From: Calliopum simillimum
Lineage: Eukaryota; Arthropoda; Insecta; Diptera; Lauxaniidae
Reading direction: 5' to 3'
Length of the DNA: 64,000 bases
NCBI GenBank assembly: GCA_951812925.1
Contig: OX638370.1
Coordinates: 1,450,001-1,514,000, forward strand
The position numbers and the translations under genes are program-made. The notes beneath the pieces are model-generated. The model worked only from the letters and a program-made list of their open reading frames with translations. It was not told the origin of the DNA and ran no database searches. Of the stretch, positions 8,124-19,455 are shown one piece after another (the stretch's first letter is position 1; each line of letters starts with the position of its first letter).

Positions 8124-10653
8124 CGGTTACTTTTTGATAAATACAAATCAATATTATTTGTAGAACCTGTAATTCTCTACAAAAAAGATTCTAATACCTT
8201 TTATCGTTAGACTCACTGGAACAGGCTGAATGCTTAAAGCCTTAAAAAAATATTTGTTTAAGTGCTTCTAAATTTCTATGGGAACAAGCGCTTTAAAAGT
8301 GTTGAAAAAGCTTGAAATTTTTTGAAAATGAGTTATGTAGTTCATCTTCCTCTATTGCGAACTGTTTTTTTCGAATCCATCAATTGTGAACTGCCTTTCC
8401 GAGTTTTTCAGATCCAAAAAATTTGAAATCCGGAGTTCGAGTCTCGATAGTTTGAGTTTTAATTTTCTGGATATGGTTTGTTTTTAATTTGATATAATTT
8501 ATTTGTGAGTGGTGAATTTCGTCGCAGAAAAATGGAGGGTCAGAATTTATTTTCTTTTTCAAACTTATAGTCAACTTTCGTTTTCATAAAAAATTAATTA
8601 TTCTGAAACTCAAACAAGGGGCCATACCCCCCTTAAGACATGGAATTTATTACTTCATGGAAATAATTTCTTAGTTGTCCCCCTCTCAATAAGTTATATA
8701 CAAGGTGGGTATTTTGTAGTAGTTAAAATTTCAAGTTAGCTTTTTTTAATTCATGGGTTGTTGGCGTCAGGGGGCCGAAATAAAAAAAAATCTAATATCA
8801 AAGTACCTATAATGCACGTTAATTTTAATTTCTTAACCCATATTACCGCACTTCGATCGTAATATTTCTTTTTTTTTTTCCTCCTAGTTACACCACTCAT
8901 AAGTTCAAATAAAACTTACACCCTAATTTTGTATATCGAAACAGGTGAGGTGACTGATTTTCAACCTTAAAAATTACGACATGAACTGAAAGTTTTGTTT
9001 ACAAATTTTTCCATTTAATTTAGAATGAACACTAAAGTCAAAGCCAGTTCTTAATTAAAAACTTCTATCTGCTGTTATTTTTGAGTGATTTTCAGTCACT
9101 CACCCTTTTCAAGAAACATTATAGATTAGTTAAATATTTTTTTTTTCAACTCATTTATTTCAAGTAAACAAATTCAAAATATCAATAACAAAATCCTAAA
9201 AGAAACAATTTCAAAACAAAACTGATTTGTTTTTATAAATTTAAAATTTTATAGAAGTAAAATAGCTTAATGGAAAGAATAATTCTTGTTTTAATGTTTT
9301 TATTTTTTTTTCATACAATATGTTATATATACACATACTTATATAATTTTTTTAGCTGTACTCAACTAAATTCTACTTTTTATTTATAATAGAGCCGTAT
9401 TGAGGGCTAACTGTCAGAGGCCCGCGTTTTGTCACATGTAGTTTTTTATTTTGCTGGTGAATTTTTTTTTTATTTTTGGTTAGAACAAAGTAACGGGGCC
9501 CATGCCCCGCAAACTCACAATACAGCCCTGATCCGTTGTTGTATATAAAATTTAAATTTTGTGTCAAGCAACTAATAAAATGTTTTAATAATTATGCTAG
9601 TTTAAAAAAGAAATAATTCTTACTTTTATTATTGAATCGAACGTCTCTTTGTTGTTCTTGTTGTTATTGCAATTATTATAACATATTTAATTATCTAATT
9701 TAGAGCATACATAAGCACACTGTTTAAAATAACTTAGAGCTACTTTGAAAGCAACTTTTTAATCTAAATTTTTCTTTTGTGTTGATGTTTTGAAATTTGG
9801 ATTGATTTCGTTTAAATATTCTAAATTAATGTCAGACTTTTTTAACATTTTAATTAATTTTTTTTAAAACATTTGAAACATTTATTTTGAGATAAGAAAA
9901 TACGATTTATTTTAAAATTCTATAAGATAATCTATAATTGTATTTAAGTACATGCAAAATACATACATCCCTCTTATTAGCTAAGAATGCACAATTCTTT
10001 CTTAAAGTAGTTGTAAAACATAAATTACAAAAAACTAGAAGAATACTACGAAAAAAAAAAAAAAACAAAAAATAATGACTGCTCAAACTCAAATTCAATG
10101 CACAATCAAAATTTATTGAAAAAACAAAAGAAAATTAATACGATCGTTCGCATTTGGCAATACACTGTACATTCAATTATAAAAATATAATATGTACGTA
10201 CAAAGAAATTATTTAAAAACTAGGCTTAGATTCTACATGAACTCTTAAAACCGCAAAAAAAAAAAAACAAACTTGAAAAAACTAAAAGAAGTAATGTTAA
10301 AAAAAGAAATACAAAATAATAATATGATCCAAAAGATAGAAAAGAGAAAATTTATAAAAAAAAAAAAATTAACTAAATAGGAAGAAAATATATTCTCGTA
10401 TTTATTTTTCAGGAACTTTAGACCTTACACCATTAGATCAATGACTAATGAGTGCAACATTATTCCTTTTAAATGAAATAGGAGGGTTCAAATGAAATTC
10501 AAATTATGGTAAGTGACCATTATATCAATATACATATACAGTGACTTACAAAACCGTTCATAAAAAATAACACATCCACTTAATCTTATTTTATTTTTTT
10601 TTTTATTGGTCGTTCGTCATTATTATCAATGTAATACAAAAAAACTTAAAATA

Positions 10654-11640
10654 TAAGGTTGTCTAAAAAGAAAGTTCAGAAAAGTGAAATAGCAAAGTAC
10701 AATAACTCTGTAAGATAATTGACATCTCTGAGAATCATAAACAATTTTTACCCTTCTTCATTATTCAACTCTTTTAACGTCAATAAAATTAGTGCGGAAA
10801 AAAATTCGTTACATTTTACTTTATTTCTTCGAAAAGCACTAAACGGTTGCGAAAACTCATAGAAAAATGTGTGCACTTTAGGGGCTGTCCATAAACTCCG
10901 TGACGCTCCTAGGGGGGGAAAGACAGTTGGAAAATGGTATGATCGATTCCGCTCTGGAAATTTTGATGTAAAAGACGCACCTAAATCTGGTCGACCATGC
11001 ACCGAAAAAGTGGACGAAATTCTTGTAAAGGTGGAGGAAAACCGACTGAGTGAAAAAAATCTAACTGGCCAAATTTCAGTATGTGAATCGGAATGATCTC
11101 GAACCATTTTTGCACAGATTGGTTACTGGTGACGAAAAATGGACAACGTATGATAGTTATGTGCGTAAAAGATGATGGTCATAACATAGTAAGCCTGCCC
11201 AAATCGACGCAAAGGCGGAACTGACCCCAAGGAAGGTTTTGCTTGCGTGGCTGAACGATTAACTCGGAATTTTACTGGCAACAATTATTAAGGTTGAATG
11301 AAGCGCTCAAGGGAAATCGTCCGTAATTAGTCAACAGAAAGGGCGGCGTCTTTCATCACGAAAACACTAGACCCGCCAAAAACTGAGGGAGCTTGGCTGG
11401 GAAGTTTTAATGCATCTATGAGGATTACTAGAGGATTGCAAAAAGGTCTTGTCCGAGTTTTTCGTGCAGAAACCCCAGGAATTCTTCAAGGACGTTATAA
11501 TGGTTTTGCCCGAAAAATAGCGAGCGGTGGTCAATAACAATGGAAAATATTTGACTCAAGTTATTTTGATAAATGAAAAAAAAAAAAAAAAAAATTTGTT
11601 AAACTTTCACTTTTCTGAACTTTCTTTTTATTCAACCTTA
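10654..11640 (+). pseudogene. Mariner transposon remnant with well-kept TIRs
   Basis: The ends are 34-bp inverted repeats (left TAAGGTTGTCTAAAAAGAAA...) differing at about two positions, flanked by TA. At 987 bp it is shorter than a full 1.3-kb mariner. The transposase relic keeps VGKWYDRFRSGNFDVKDAPK and SGRPCTEKVDEIL (10926-11035), the motif LVTGDEKWTTYD (first Asp, about 11120-11155) and FHHENTRP near 11350, where the second catalytic Asp is Glu. The third-Asp block and the N-terminal helix-turn-helix are lost. Stops and frameshifts are frequent. The motif style suggests a different mariner subfamily from the 26-kb copy. Near 10880 an alien MITE-like terminus replaces the expected N-terminus. 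Confidence 0.8.
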
Positions 11641-13292
11641 TACATTTTTCACGATGAATGTAACGAAAATTAATGAATAATAAGAACTTTTAACAATTGG
11701 TGTCAGAAAAACTTTTTTTATTTTAATGAACACATTTGTAACTGGTTTTGAGCAGAAAATTTATAAAAATATTTTTTTTTTAAACTTAATTAATTACGTT
11801 AACACAAACGGGACGCAAATTGCAATAAATAATTCAGTTACAAAACTGTTAAAATTTGCAAATAACATTATCAAAAGCAATAACACGATGTTGATTTTTC
11901 AGAACTTTATTTCATACGCTATGTATTACCTAGGTAATACAGCAACAATAAAAAAGGATCTAAAATTTTATTTGAAGTTATGAATAAATTTTGTTGCTTC
12001 GAGTTTTTTTACAAACCGTTTCGTAAGTCACTGTATGTACATATTAAGGTAGCAAAAGAATATATTGAAAAGGAAAAATAAATTTGTAAAAAAAAATATT
12101 TTTTTTTTAAACTGTAGCAAAAAAGAATTGAAAATTTATAAAATAACTACAATAATTCACAAAAAAAAATAAAAAAATAAAAAAAAAAATCGGTTTACTG
12201 ATTACGAGATTTGAAGAAAATAGGTTTATAGCTTTTAAGATATTAATTTAAAAATATACTTCGCGATAAAAATGTATAAAATTGTTGGTTACATACTTTA
12301 ATTAAATCTTACAATTAACATTAGATAGCTTTTTTAAAAACTTTGTTTTGATTTCTACAGATGTACCAAAATGTGCCATTACCGCTATTAATTCAGTGTC
12401 AGTGTTTTTGCGTTTTGCTTCACGTTGTGTGAAAGCTATAAATATGCAATTTAGGCTAAAATGGTTTACAGATGAGAAGATTTCGCAATTTGCTGTGTCT
12501 GTAAATATAGTGAAGCTATCTAATGTTTTTTCCAACATACTCGTATATTTGAAAATATTTGTATCATGCATATAATTAGTTTTCAACATTCGAGTACTTC
12601 GTACAATTCTTTTTTATGTACACACTTACGATATAATACTTATAATATTATGAAATTTAACTAAGGGTTAGAAACTTTAATTTTTTTGGTGGTGCTTTAA
12701 GTTTTACATTTTAATCTCGTTGAAGAATTGAGATTAATAGCAAAAATAACAAAACAAATGTGCTTGCCATTTTCAAAAATGATTACATAGGGGGTGGTGT
12801 TAACTGGTTAACTTAAACTCTTAATTTTTAACCCACTTAGGATCAAACTCAGCTTCTAATATTCGGCCAAACGTAGGTCTTTTTATATTTTTCTGAAAAA
12901 AGCAAAAGGGACATGTTTTCGACATGGACATTAAAAATATTTTTTTGCATTCCTCCTTTCATTTATCTATTTATATCCACACACGTGCCTCGTTTAAAAA
13001 AAGAAATATTTTTGATAAAAATTACGGTTATTTTTGATCTATGCATGTAAAAAAAATCAAAGGAGACTTTATACTGTAAAATTTAAACATTAGATGAAAT
13101 TAAGCGTTTTACCTGTTGAGCTTACATTTCGGCTTTTCCTTCATTTTGATTTCTTACTTTTTCACTACTCATTTGGAAAGTTGCCATTTCGTATTTTCTG
13201 CACTGTTTTTCTTTTTAGTCCGCTTTTTTGTTTTTCCATTTTTTACAAGATGTGTAAATTTTGTGCAGCTTTTTATACTAGCCCAACAAATA
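11641..13292. other. AT-rich 3' flank of the ZAD zinc-finger gene
   Basis: I see no supported gene. It likely contains the 3' UTR of the zinc-finger gene close to 13292. The mixed-composition block 12300-12590 is open on both strands but has no family signature. Confidence 0.35.
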
Positions 13293-13737
13293 CTATTTCC
13301 AGCCCCAACAATTGGGATTTTTCTGATCTTCGAAAAGTACTTCCCCAATACGCAGTCGGTAGGGTAAATGTCCTGGCATTGGTCGTGGTCGTTTCGTTGG
13401 CATTTTTGGCAATTTCATATCTAATATTCTGACATGATAGCTACGGGCGCCTTCAATGGGCGACGCCGATTTTACACGATTGACAATTGTCATCGTAGTA
13501 TCAATACTAATTAATTTCCGAGTCCCATTTGCATCATGTTGTTCTATGTCACAATGCTGCAATAATTCATTTTCTGTAAGAAATTCAAAACTGCAATAAT
13601 TACATCGATGATTGATGCATTTTGTGTGACGTATCAAATGACGATCAAGTAGATGTTGAAATTCAAAAATATCTCCGCATTTATAACAGATAAAGCGTCC
13701 TCCATTTTGACATGCAAGATGATAATCCAAATGAACT
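13293..13737 (-). CDS. ZAD zinc-finger gene, exon 5
   Basis: The acceptor is TTTTAG|AGTTCATTTGG. With the AA left by exon 4 the split codon is Lys, and the frame continues VHLDYHLACQNGGRFICYKC. The exon ends with NPNCWGWK and a stop at 13293-13295. Confidence 0.85.
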
Positions 13738-16700
13738 CTAAAACAAAAACGAGTTAAAAATAAAACTGATTTAAATATTTAGAAATGCTCTTACTTGCTA
13801 GTAAAACCACATCTGCATTTTTTACAATGAAACCAAAGTCTCATTTTATGATCAATATATTCGTGAGCTATTAAAAATACTAAATTTTCTGTGTGAAAAT
13901 CACAGCCAGGAATAAAGCAAGAAAGACAATGAAGATGTTTTTGCATTTTAAGTTTGTCCAAAAGATAAAGATCTAAATAGTTTAAGAGATAAGAAAAAAC
14001 ATTTAAAGTAAAGTACATACAATTTGAAATGTATATGAATAATACCATATTCTTTGTCTGACAACATTTCGTCATCAAAATCGTATGGTATGTCCTCATG
14101 CTCATTAAGTGAGAAATTACTGGCGCTATTACTATGCTCCTTAAGCCAGTGACCCGTAAAACGCATCCTTTTTGTATACATTGTATCGGCCACTGAAGCA
14201 GCTTCGAATTCATCATCCTCTTCTTCGTCTTCGTTATTTTCCGTTACTTCACTTGTGTGTTCATCACTTAGCCGAGAAGTTCTTGCTCGAGAGGCTGCAC
14301 GAGACATTGAACGTGTCATACGTTTTCCAGGTTCTTTGATTTGAGTCTGTTCTACAACAGAAGTGTTTAAAGCCTATAATTTGGATTAGTTAGCACAGTA
14401 TTATCTTGGTAAATTTTATTGATAGATTTTGCATCGAGTTTTGACTTAAACTAAACAAGTGTTAGTTAATAAACAATTTAATATGAACACTGTTATTGAA
14501 CACAAGAAGAAAAATGTGCATATTCAGTACACCTTCTTACTTGATAGGTCTTCAAACTATCTTTCAATGAAGAGATCGATAAAGTACATAATAAGAATTT
14601 ATAAAAAATATATTTAAAATCTTACCAGTTGCTTTGCCAAGCATGTAACAATGTGAAATTCATGGTCTTGACGTGCCATTGATTCCTTTCCACATGTTTC
14701 GCAATAGAAGCGCTGCAAGTGAATATGCTTATGATCCCGTAACTTTTTCATGCTGTCTAATGTTACTGGACACTGGTTGCAGTAAAAAATACGTTTTCTA
14801 CTCGCAGCACGAGAGGGAGCAGAAACAACTTCCACAGTAGAATTCAATATAGGTTGCTCGACATGAGATCCTTTGGTTACTGGATGATTTACGTTACAAC
14901 GACGAACATGTCGAGCGTAGTAATATTTGTGCAAATAGAGACTCCGACATGTTGGGCAGATCATCTTCTGTGATGGCAAACGTTCACTTTCATATCTGTT
15001 AATTTTTCCGCCAGACTCTGTAATTAAAGCTGACTCTGATCGTTCATAATACACTTCGAGCATCGAATGATTTTGTCCATCCGAATCTGGAATCGATACA
15101 TCCTTTGTAGGTTCTAAATGAAGGGGCACAGATATAGGGACTTCAGATGGTAGAACAGGGGTAGGAGAAGGTGCATGCGGAGTCGATGAATGGATTGATA
15201 TGGACGAGTTTTTGTTGGATAAATTCACAATAGCAGTTTGATGCTGTGGAAACTTCGCTCTTTTTACACGAACAATAACTTCTGGTGGTGTAGACTTTTG
15301 TGCGGTATCAGGTAGCACATTGCTCTTTGTGTTGGATTCATTGCTGTGATGGGGCTTTATAGGCGAATACGCAGGCGATGGTGAAACATCACAACTTTCA
15401 ATTATAGGCGAAGTTTGTGGAATGAGAATCATTGCTTGTGGAGATGTTACTGTCGGCATCGGTGTATTTTGTCTGTTGACCTGCAATATTGTTAAATCTG
15501 GCGAAACAGGGTTTGGCCTTTCGATCATGGCTGACTGCGGCTTTAATGATTGAGAGCAACTTTTGGTGGGACTAGAGTGTATTGAAATTTTTTTATTTTT
15601 TTTTTGTACGGGTGGTTTTGGTATGCAGGTGCTCTTTTGTTTTTCAGTTGATATGTCATCAAAATTTTGTGTCGATTCTGTCGTTGCATTGGAAGCCTGT
15701 CCGTTTATAGGTCGGCTTATGCTGTTCTTCAGGTTAAGAGCTATCTCACTGTTAATATTTATTTTAAGGACGCATTGAACACAAATGTTTGATAAAGTTG
15801 GCTTAACGCTTTTCAACTGTAAAACGGAAAAAAGTTAAAAAGAAGTTTGAATTTAAACTATTAATTTTGTTGAACGGCGTACAAAAAAAAAAAAAAGTGT
15901 TTTAATTTTTGTTAAAAATAAAAGTTAGTTATTTACATCTACTCAGCGATTAACTCTTCGAGTAGTATTTTAATGTTCTTATACATAATCAATAATATTT
16001 AAAATTTACTAGCTGGCCCGGTAGCGACTTTGTTCGACCGTTCCCGATGCCCTTTACATATGTTCCAAGACCCATCCATCTCTGTCGTCCTTCTTTTCCA
16101 ACCCCTCAGGTTTTTCAAGGTGAATAGAATATATATTTATGTACCAACTTTTATAACGATAGCTACTATAGGCGTAGAAATATAGCATTTTGAGTATTTT
16201 TACCGTACGGGGGGCGCAAATCCCTGTGTGACAGCTGATATAGGAACACTGATATAGCATTTTGTGAGTTTTTTTTTCATATGGGAGGCTCAACGTCCCC
16301 TGGTTCAATCCCCTTCAAATGCATGGTTGATGGCAGATACATTATGCATAAGTTCGCTAACTTTCATAATCATAGCTTGTAGAACTGCAGAGATATAGCA
16401 ATTTTAGTATTTTTTTCGTATGGGGAGTGCAACTCCCGTCCCCCGCAGCGGCATCCCCTTAAGAACCTTCTACAGACCATAACAAAAAATTTAAAAAAAA
16501 ATTATTTAAGTCCGCAGTGTAGTTTCCGCGTCCATAAGCTACATACGGACACCATTTAATTTATATATATATAGATATGCAAATCCGCAAACATATAATT
16601 TTGTTATTACTCCTGGTAAGTCGTTTTATATAATGCAGTGTCCCAAAAGAAAGTTTATATTTAGTGGACCAATTAAAAAAAATTGCGAACCATATCTTTA

Positions 16701-19029
16701 TTATTTGTTAAAGTATACAATTTGGAAGTTAAATTCTGCTGGAACCAAGTTGTTTAGTTAGATGGTTTTAACGAACATTATTTGTCCGTGCACAATATGA
16801 AGGCTTTAAATGCAGTGTGACACAACGGGTTGTTGTCACCGACATTCACCACTAATTCAGGCGTACGGCAGGGGTGTTTACTATCACCATCTCTCTTCCT
16901 TATCGTTCTAGACGATATTCTAGATAAAGCTCTTAATAAGGCCAAAAGGGGTATCCAATGGAACTTTACTGAACATCTAGAAGACCTCGACTACGCTGAC
17001 GACATTCTGCCTCTTATCGTCCAAACATTCAGATATGCAAAACAAAATTGAAGACCTTGTCTTGGAATCACAAAAGGCCGTCCTGAAAATCAATCCAAGA
17101 CTAAAAGCATGAAGCTAAAGGCAAACCGGAATGACATCACATTTAGAGCTGGCAGTGATGACATCGAAAACGTCGAAAGCTTCACGTATTTAGGCAGCAT
17201 TATCTCCATGCATGGTGGAGCAAAAGAGGATATTAACTCAAGAATAGCAAAAGAAAAAGGCGCGTTTCCTCAACTGAACAAAATATGGTCTTCATCCGTT
17301 ATATCCACCAAAACGAGAGTACGCATTTTTGATTCGAATGTGAAATCGGTTTTGTTATATGGGTGCGAAACATGGCTTGTTACTGAACAACTAACGAACA
17401 AGCTGCAAGTATTCGTCAACAAATGCTTAAGGCGTATACTAAAGGTTTGGTGGCCTCGCACTATATCAAATGCCGAGCTACATCAAAAATGCAAACAGAA
17501 GGCTATAGCAAACGAGATCAAGCTGCGCAAATGGGGATGGATTGGTCACACTCTCCGGAAACCACACAGCGAAGTTTGTCGCCAGGCTCTTGAGTGGAAT
17601 CCACAAGGCAGTAGAGGACGTGGTAGACCTAAAACCAACTGGAAAAGGTCGTTGGAAAAGGAAATCTAAGAATCGGGAAGATCGTGGCAAGAGATCAAAG
17701 TCATCGCAAGGGATCGTGACAAATGGAGAGATTTCATATTGGCCCTATGCTCCTCCTAGGAGTTAAAGGAGAATACATACAAACATACATTTGTCCTGGG
17801 ACGCGTATAACAAATATCAACTTGAAGAATTACTTTTTTGTTGAGCATACCACCGCGATTTCTTTTAGCCTATGACCTTTAGTACCTCTGGTGTTTTACT
17901 TTTTTTGACAGTTGGGAAGTTTGCCAGTTTTTAGGGTTGAGTAGTTAATTTTAATAGTTGTAGGCAGGTAATGTGATATACCAGCATATATCCTTAAATA
18001 AAGAACTCCCGGCAATGATTTTTTCGTCAACACCACAGTAACAGAAACGAGCTGCAAGTTTATGAGCGCCCACCTTTGCTTATTTGCCTTTGAAAAATTG
18101 ATTGCAGCAACGTTTCTCACTCCTAATCAGAAGTAAAAGCTCCACAACTAAAGTTACTTTATAACACTGTGAAAATTTGATTAAAATCGGTCCGTTAGTT
18201 GCCGAGTCCATAAGAAACAAATATATAAACTGCGCCTTCTGCATGGATTCTCAGTTCGTACAAAGGATATAAATATTTATATTCTTTGGTTCGTATGTGA
18301 TTTGACGTATGAAGGGAAAGGGTCTAAGCTTTGTCCGACTGCGAAGGTCGTCTCCGGAATATGTCCCCAAAACCCAACTCTGCTTCTATAATTTTGCTGA
18401 GCTATGGACTTACTACCAAATATGTTATCCGTCTTTTGCAGAGCAGACATATTTTCGGGTGAAGTCGTTCCCGCTTGTCTTAACGTCAGATCCTTTTCAC
18501 ATGCCTTTTTCAAGGTTGTGAATATACAGAAGAAGGGCCATAAAATTATAAACTAAAATAGAAGAACAAAAATTACAAATTGAACTATTCATTTCCAAAA
18601 TGATGACGATTTAAGTCTCTGACTGGCCAAATAAGTCTTCAAGTCCTGGTTATCCCAAGTGACGGCGAAGCAACGATAACCCAAAAAAAAAAAAATAAAA
18701 AATATGTTATCCGTTTGACTTACCGGAACATCTAAAAACTTTGAGAGTGTTTCTCGCATCTGTAAGTTGTGTTGCAGATCAACCATCTCATGTTTGCCAC
18801 GCATTTTGCATACTGCACAATTCTCCTGCTTTTCTACTTCCTGTTCCTCTACTTTTGGAACGTCCGCTGCCTTGTCGCTAAATCCATTTTCAGAGTGCTT
18901 TTGCTTTACCACTTTTGTTTTTGCTGACTTCCTTAATGTTAGGGTGCTGCGGCGCTTTTTCTTTTGGCCGGAAAGCGATGGCATGTTGTCGCTGACTGTA
19001 ACTGATGTTATCGTAACACTGCCATTCAT
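13293..19029 (-). CDS. ZAD C2H2 zinc-finger protein, five exons
   Basis: I infer complement(join(13293..13737,13795..13972,14046..14373,14626..15816,18724..19029)), 815 aa; every junction has GT-AG sites and matching phase. Exon 1 (ATG at 19029) has a basic stretch, then C71AVC74 and KFLDVP. Exon 2 continues LKSVKPTLSNIC114VQC117. The two Cys pairs around the intron form a zinc-finger-associated domain (ZAD), an insect dimerisation module. A Ser/Pro-rich linker follows. Zinc fingers lie at about 389-409 (CPTCRSLYLHKYYYARHVRRC), 448-468, 474-493, then a basic-acidic segment (KRMTRSMSRAASR, EDEEEDDEFE), and a C-terminal cluster at about 620-750 (CRCGFTSKVHLDYHLAC, CYKCGDIFEFQHLLDRHLIRH, CNYCSFEF). 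It is a likely nuclear DNA-binding factor. I cannot name the ortholog. Intron 1 carries an antisense LINE fragment. Confidence 0.88.
13795..13972 (-). CDS. ZAD zinc-finger gene, exon 4
   Basis: Acceptor TATTTAG|ATCTTT, donor AGCAA|GTAAG. It encodes LKMQKHLHCLSCFIPGCDFH and a second zinc-binding stretch LWFHCKKCRCGFTS that finishes in exon 5. Confidence 0.8.
14046..14373 (-). CDS. ZAD zinc-finger gene, exon 3
   Basis: Acceptor TTATAG|GCTTTAAAC, donor GAATATG|GTATT. The exon is open throughout. It encodes a basic segment (KRMTRSMSRAASRARTSR) followed by an acidic one; the split last codon becomes Asp with exon 4. Confidence 0.8.
14626..15816 (-). CDS. ZAD zinc-finger gene, exon 2
   Basis: Acceptor TTTTACAG|TTGAAAAGC, donor CAACTG|GTAAG, phase 0 on both sides. 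It begins without a Met and completes the ZAD with SNICVQCVLKIN. It carries the Pro/Ser-rich linker and three zinc fingers. Confidence 0.88.
15817..16780. other. Intron 1 of the ZAD gene, distal part, with degenerate repeat
   Basis: From 16006 the sequence CTAGCTGGCCCGGTAGCGAC resembles the start of a degenerate non-coding repeat common in insects. Internal near-repeats (GATATAGCATTTTG..., ATAGCAATTTTAGTATT...) follow to about 16450. At 16636-16661, CAGTGTCCCAAAAGAAAG could be a Tc1-like terminus. Confidence 0.4.
16781..17790 (+). pseudogene. Non-LTR retrotransposon (RTE-like), copy 2, antisense in the ZAD gene intron
   Basis: This copy is about 90% similar by eye to the 3' 1 kb of copy 1. 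It starts at the reverse transcriptase middle (VRAQYEGFKC), then GVRQGCLLSPSLFLIVLDDI, DYADDI at about 17000, a frame break near 17045, then NDITFRAGSDDIENVESFTY, LLYGCETW, KVWWPRTISNAELHQ, RKWGWIGHTLRKPHSEV and RGRPKTNW. A CAA-to-TAA change at about 17667 stops the frame (EI*). The 3' end again is CTCCTCCTAGGAG-TTAAAGGAGA plus ACAT repeats. It retains the EDINSRIAKEKG segment lost in copy 1. It lies in intron 1 of the ZAD gene, opposite to the gene's direction. Confidence 0.85.
17791..18723. other. Intron 1 of the ZAD gene, proximal part
   Basis: No gene seen. The block around 18170-18235 (TTTGATTAAAATCGGTCCGT...) looks like the other end of the same degenerate repeat that begins at 16006, so the LINE fragment may have inserted into that older element. 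Confidence 0.35.
18724..19029 (-). CDS. ZAD zinc-finger gene, exon 1
   Basis: It starts MNGSVTITSVTVSDNMPSLS and ends KFLDVP at the donor GTTCCG|GTAAG. It encodes 102 residues with a Lys/Arg-rich segment (GQKKKRRSTLTLRKSAKTK), a likely nuclear localisation signal, and the first Cys pair of the ZAD (CAVC). Confidence 0.85.
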
Positions 19030-19375
19030 ACTGAGCTGCCGTTATATCGAGAGTTTTAACTGCTAAAGCGCATAGCATACCAGGAATCTAAATATCGAGG
19101 ACGCCACCCAGCCAGGCAAGTAGAGAGTAGTCAGCCCCGATCAGAATTGCTTTATTTAGATTCGAGTACCTGGTTTGGTTTTCCAACTTCCGTTCTCCAC
19201 GTTAGTCACCACAATATTTGTTTTGATTTATTTAATTAATACACTTAATATTTTTATTATTTCTATGCGCGGTTTTCATTCCAGCTGAAATTTTCTTGTA
19301 TAGAATCCGCACTGTTATTCTGTTATTTCAAGTGTCAAACAGCTAGATGGCGCGTTCGAAAATGCATGAAATGCA
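19030..19375. promoter_or_regulatory. 5' flank of the ZAD zinc-finger gene
   Basis: This is the region upstream of the inferred start codon and should contain the promoter and 5' UTR. I see no clear TATA box. It has slightly higher GC than the surroundings. Confidence 0.3.
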
Positions 19376-19455
19376 AGCATCTCAATTTTTGATGTACGTG
19401 GAGAATTTTTGACGTAGATGGAGAATTTTTGACGTATGTGGAGAATTTTTGATCT
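19376..19455. repeat. Short minisatellite, about 22-bp unit
   Basis: About 3.5 copies of a unit like GAATTTTTGACGTAYRTGGA stand in a head-to-tail array. The array ends at the left border of the 19456 element. Confidence 0.6.

Larger units (their letters stand above)
7879..10653. other. AT-rich intergenic DNA with repeat scraps
   Basis: No gene seen. It holds a MITE end at 7999-8022, an orphan RTE 3' tail at 8078-8123 and a repeat shared with 24760-24835 (AGAACCTGTAATTCTC at about 8163). The rest, 8300-10650, is AT-rich with poly(A) and poly(T) runs. Frames on both strands are short and low in complexity. Confidence 0.4.

Noticed and set aside
12302..12589. Open frames on both strands
   Set aside because: Mutually antisense frames without signature; no splice sites tie them to the zinc-finger gene.
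13094..13432. 112-codon plus frame
   Set aside because: It overlaps zinc-finger exon 5 in antisense and is otherwise AT-rich, Phe-rich sequence.
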